From assembly GCA_001931905.2 (NCBI GenBank), contig MSJI02000083.1, positions 1-19,018 on the forward strand: 19,018 nucleotides of DNA, written 5' to 3'. This stretch comes from Cladosporium sp. IMV 00045. Taxonomy: Eukaryota > Ascomycota > Dothideomycetes > Cladosporiales > Cladosporiaceae. Below the pieces are notes generated by a model, which was not told where the DNA came from, did not search any database, and saw only the letters and a list, made by a program, of their open reading frames with translations. This document shows, piece after piece, positions 19,009-19,018 of this stretch (its first letter is position 1; the number at the start of each line of letters is the position of its first letter). The translations under genes and the position numbers were made by a program.

Positions 19009-19018
19009 TTTGTAGGGC

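Larger units (their letters stand above)
16812..19018. other. 2.2-kb region downstream of the ABC transporter gene
   Basis: The first several hundred bases are T-rich and probably the 3' UTR and terminator of the ABC transporter gene. From about 17400 to 17855 the plus strand turns C/A/T-rich with few ATGs, resembling a promoter and 5' leader, including a 127-codon Ser/Pro-rich frame (17370-17753) that I do not believe. Only a 20-codon frame follows the ATG at 17856. Further on are short AGGGATTC repeats, a possible first exon at 18723 and the poly-G run. No complete gene is recognisable. Confidence 0.5.

Noticed and set aside
1..19018. Secondary-metabolite gene cluster covering the window
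   Set aside because: No PKS, NRPS, terpene cyclase or prenyltransferase backbone is visible; P450, ABC transporter and regulator alone are not enough.

Overview
The window is nuclear DNA of a filamentous ascomycete fungus (Pezizomycotina; a Dothideomycete is my guess, not shown). The genes are interrupted by short introns (52-109 nt) with GT...AG ends and CTRAY-type branch sequences. There are no bacterial ribosome-binding sites or operons, and the protein families are typical of moulds. I rebuilt five multi-exon genes by joining open frames across splice signals that keep phase and restore conserved family motifs.

Layout: (1) 1031-2609 (+), a fungal-specific transcription-factor-like regulator of 508 aa with two exons and no visible zinc cluster. 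(2) 2767-3371 (-), a small MAPEG-type membrane protein of about 163 aa with three exons, convergent with the regulator. (3) 4298-6260 (+), a membrane-anchored cytochrome P450 of 567 aa with four exons, divergent from the MAPEG gene across a 0.9 kb shared promoter region. (4) 9184-11470 (-), a fungal molybdenum-cofactor-sulfurase-like PLP enzyme of about 714 aa with three exons, whose C-terminus is low-complexity sequence rather than a MOSC domain. (5) 14858-16811 (+), an ABCG (White-type) half transporter of 629 aa with two exons, preceded by a roughly 560 nt ATG-free pyrimidine-rich leader.

About half the window (6.3-9.2, 11.5-14.3 and 16.8-19.0 kb) has no convincing gene. It holds a (TGCT)8 microsatellite, several short inverted repeats, two weak small ORFs, a possible first exon near the right edge, and a 21-nt poly-G run 10 bases from the window end.

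Functionally, the left block (regulator, MAPEG protein, P450) and the ABC exporter could form a loose oxidation, conjugation and export (detoxification) neighbourhood. There is no polyketide synthase, NRPS or terpene synthase backbone in view, so a biosynthetic cluster is not demonstrated. I did not find a clearly new system. The best leads are the MOSC-less sulfurase with its unusual tail, the MAPEG/P450 divergent pair, and the long leader of the ABC transporter gene.
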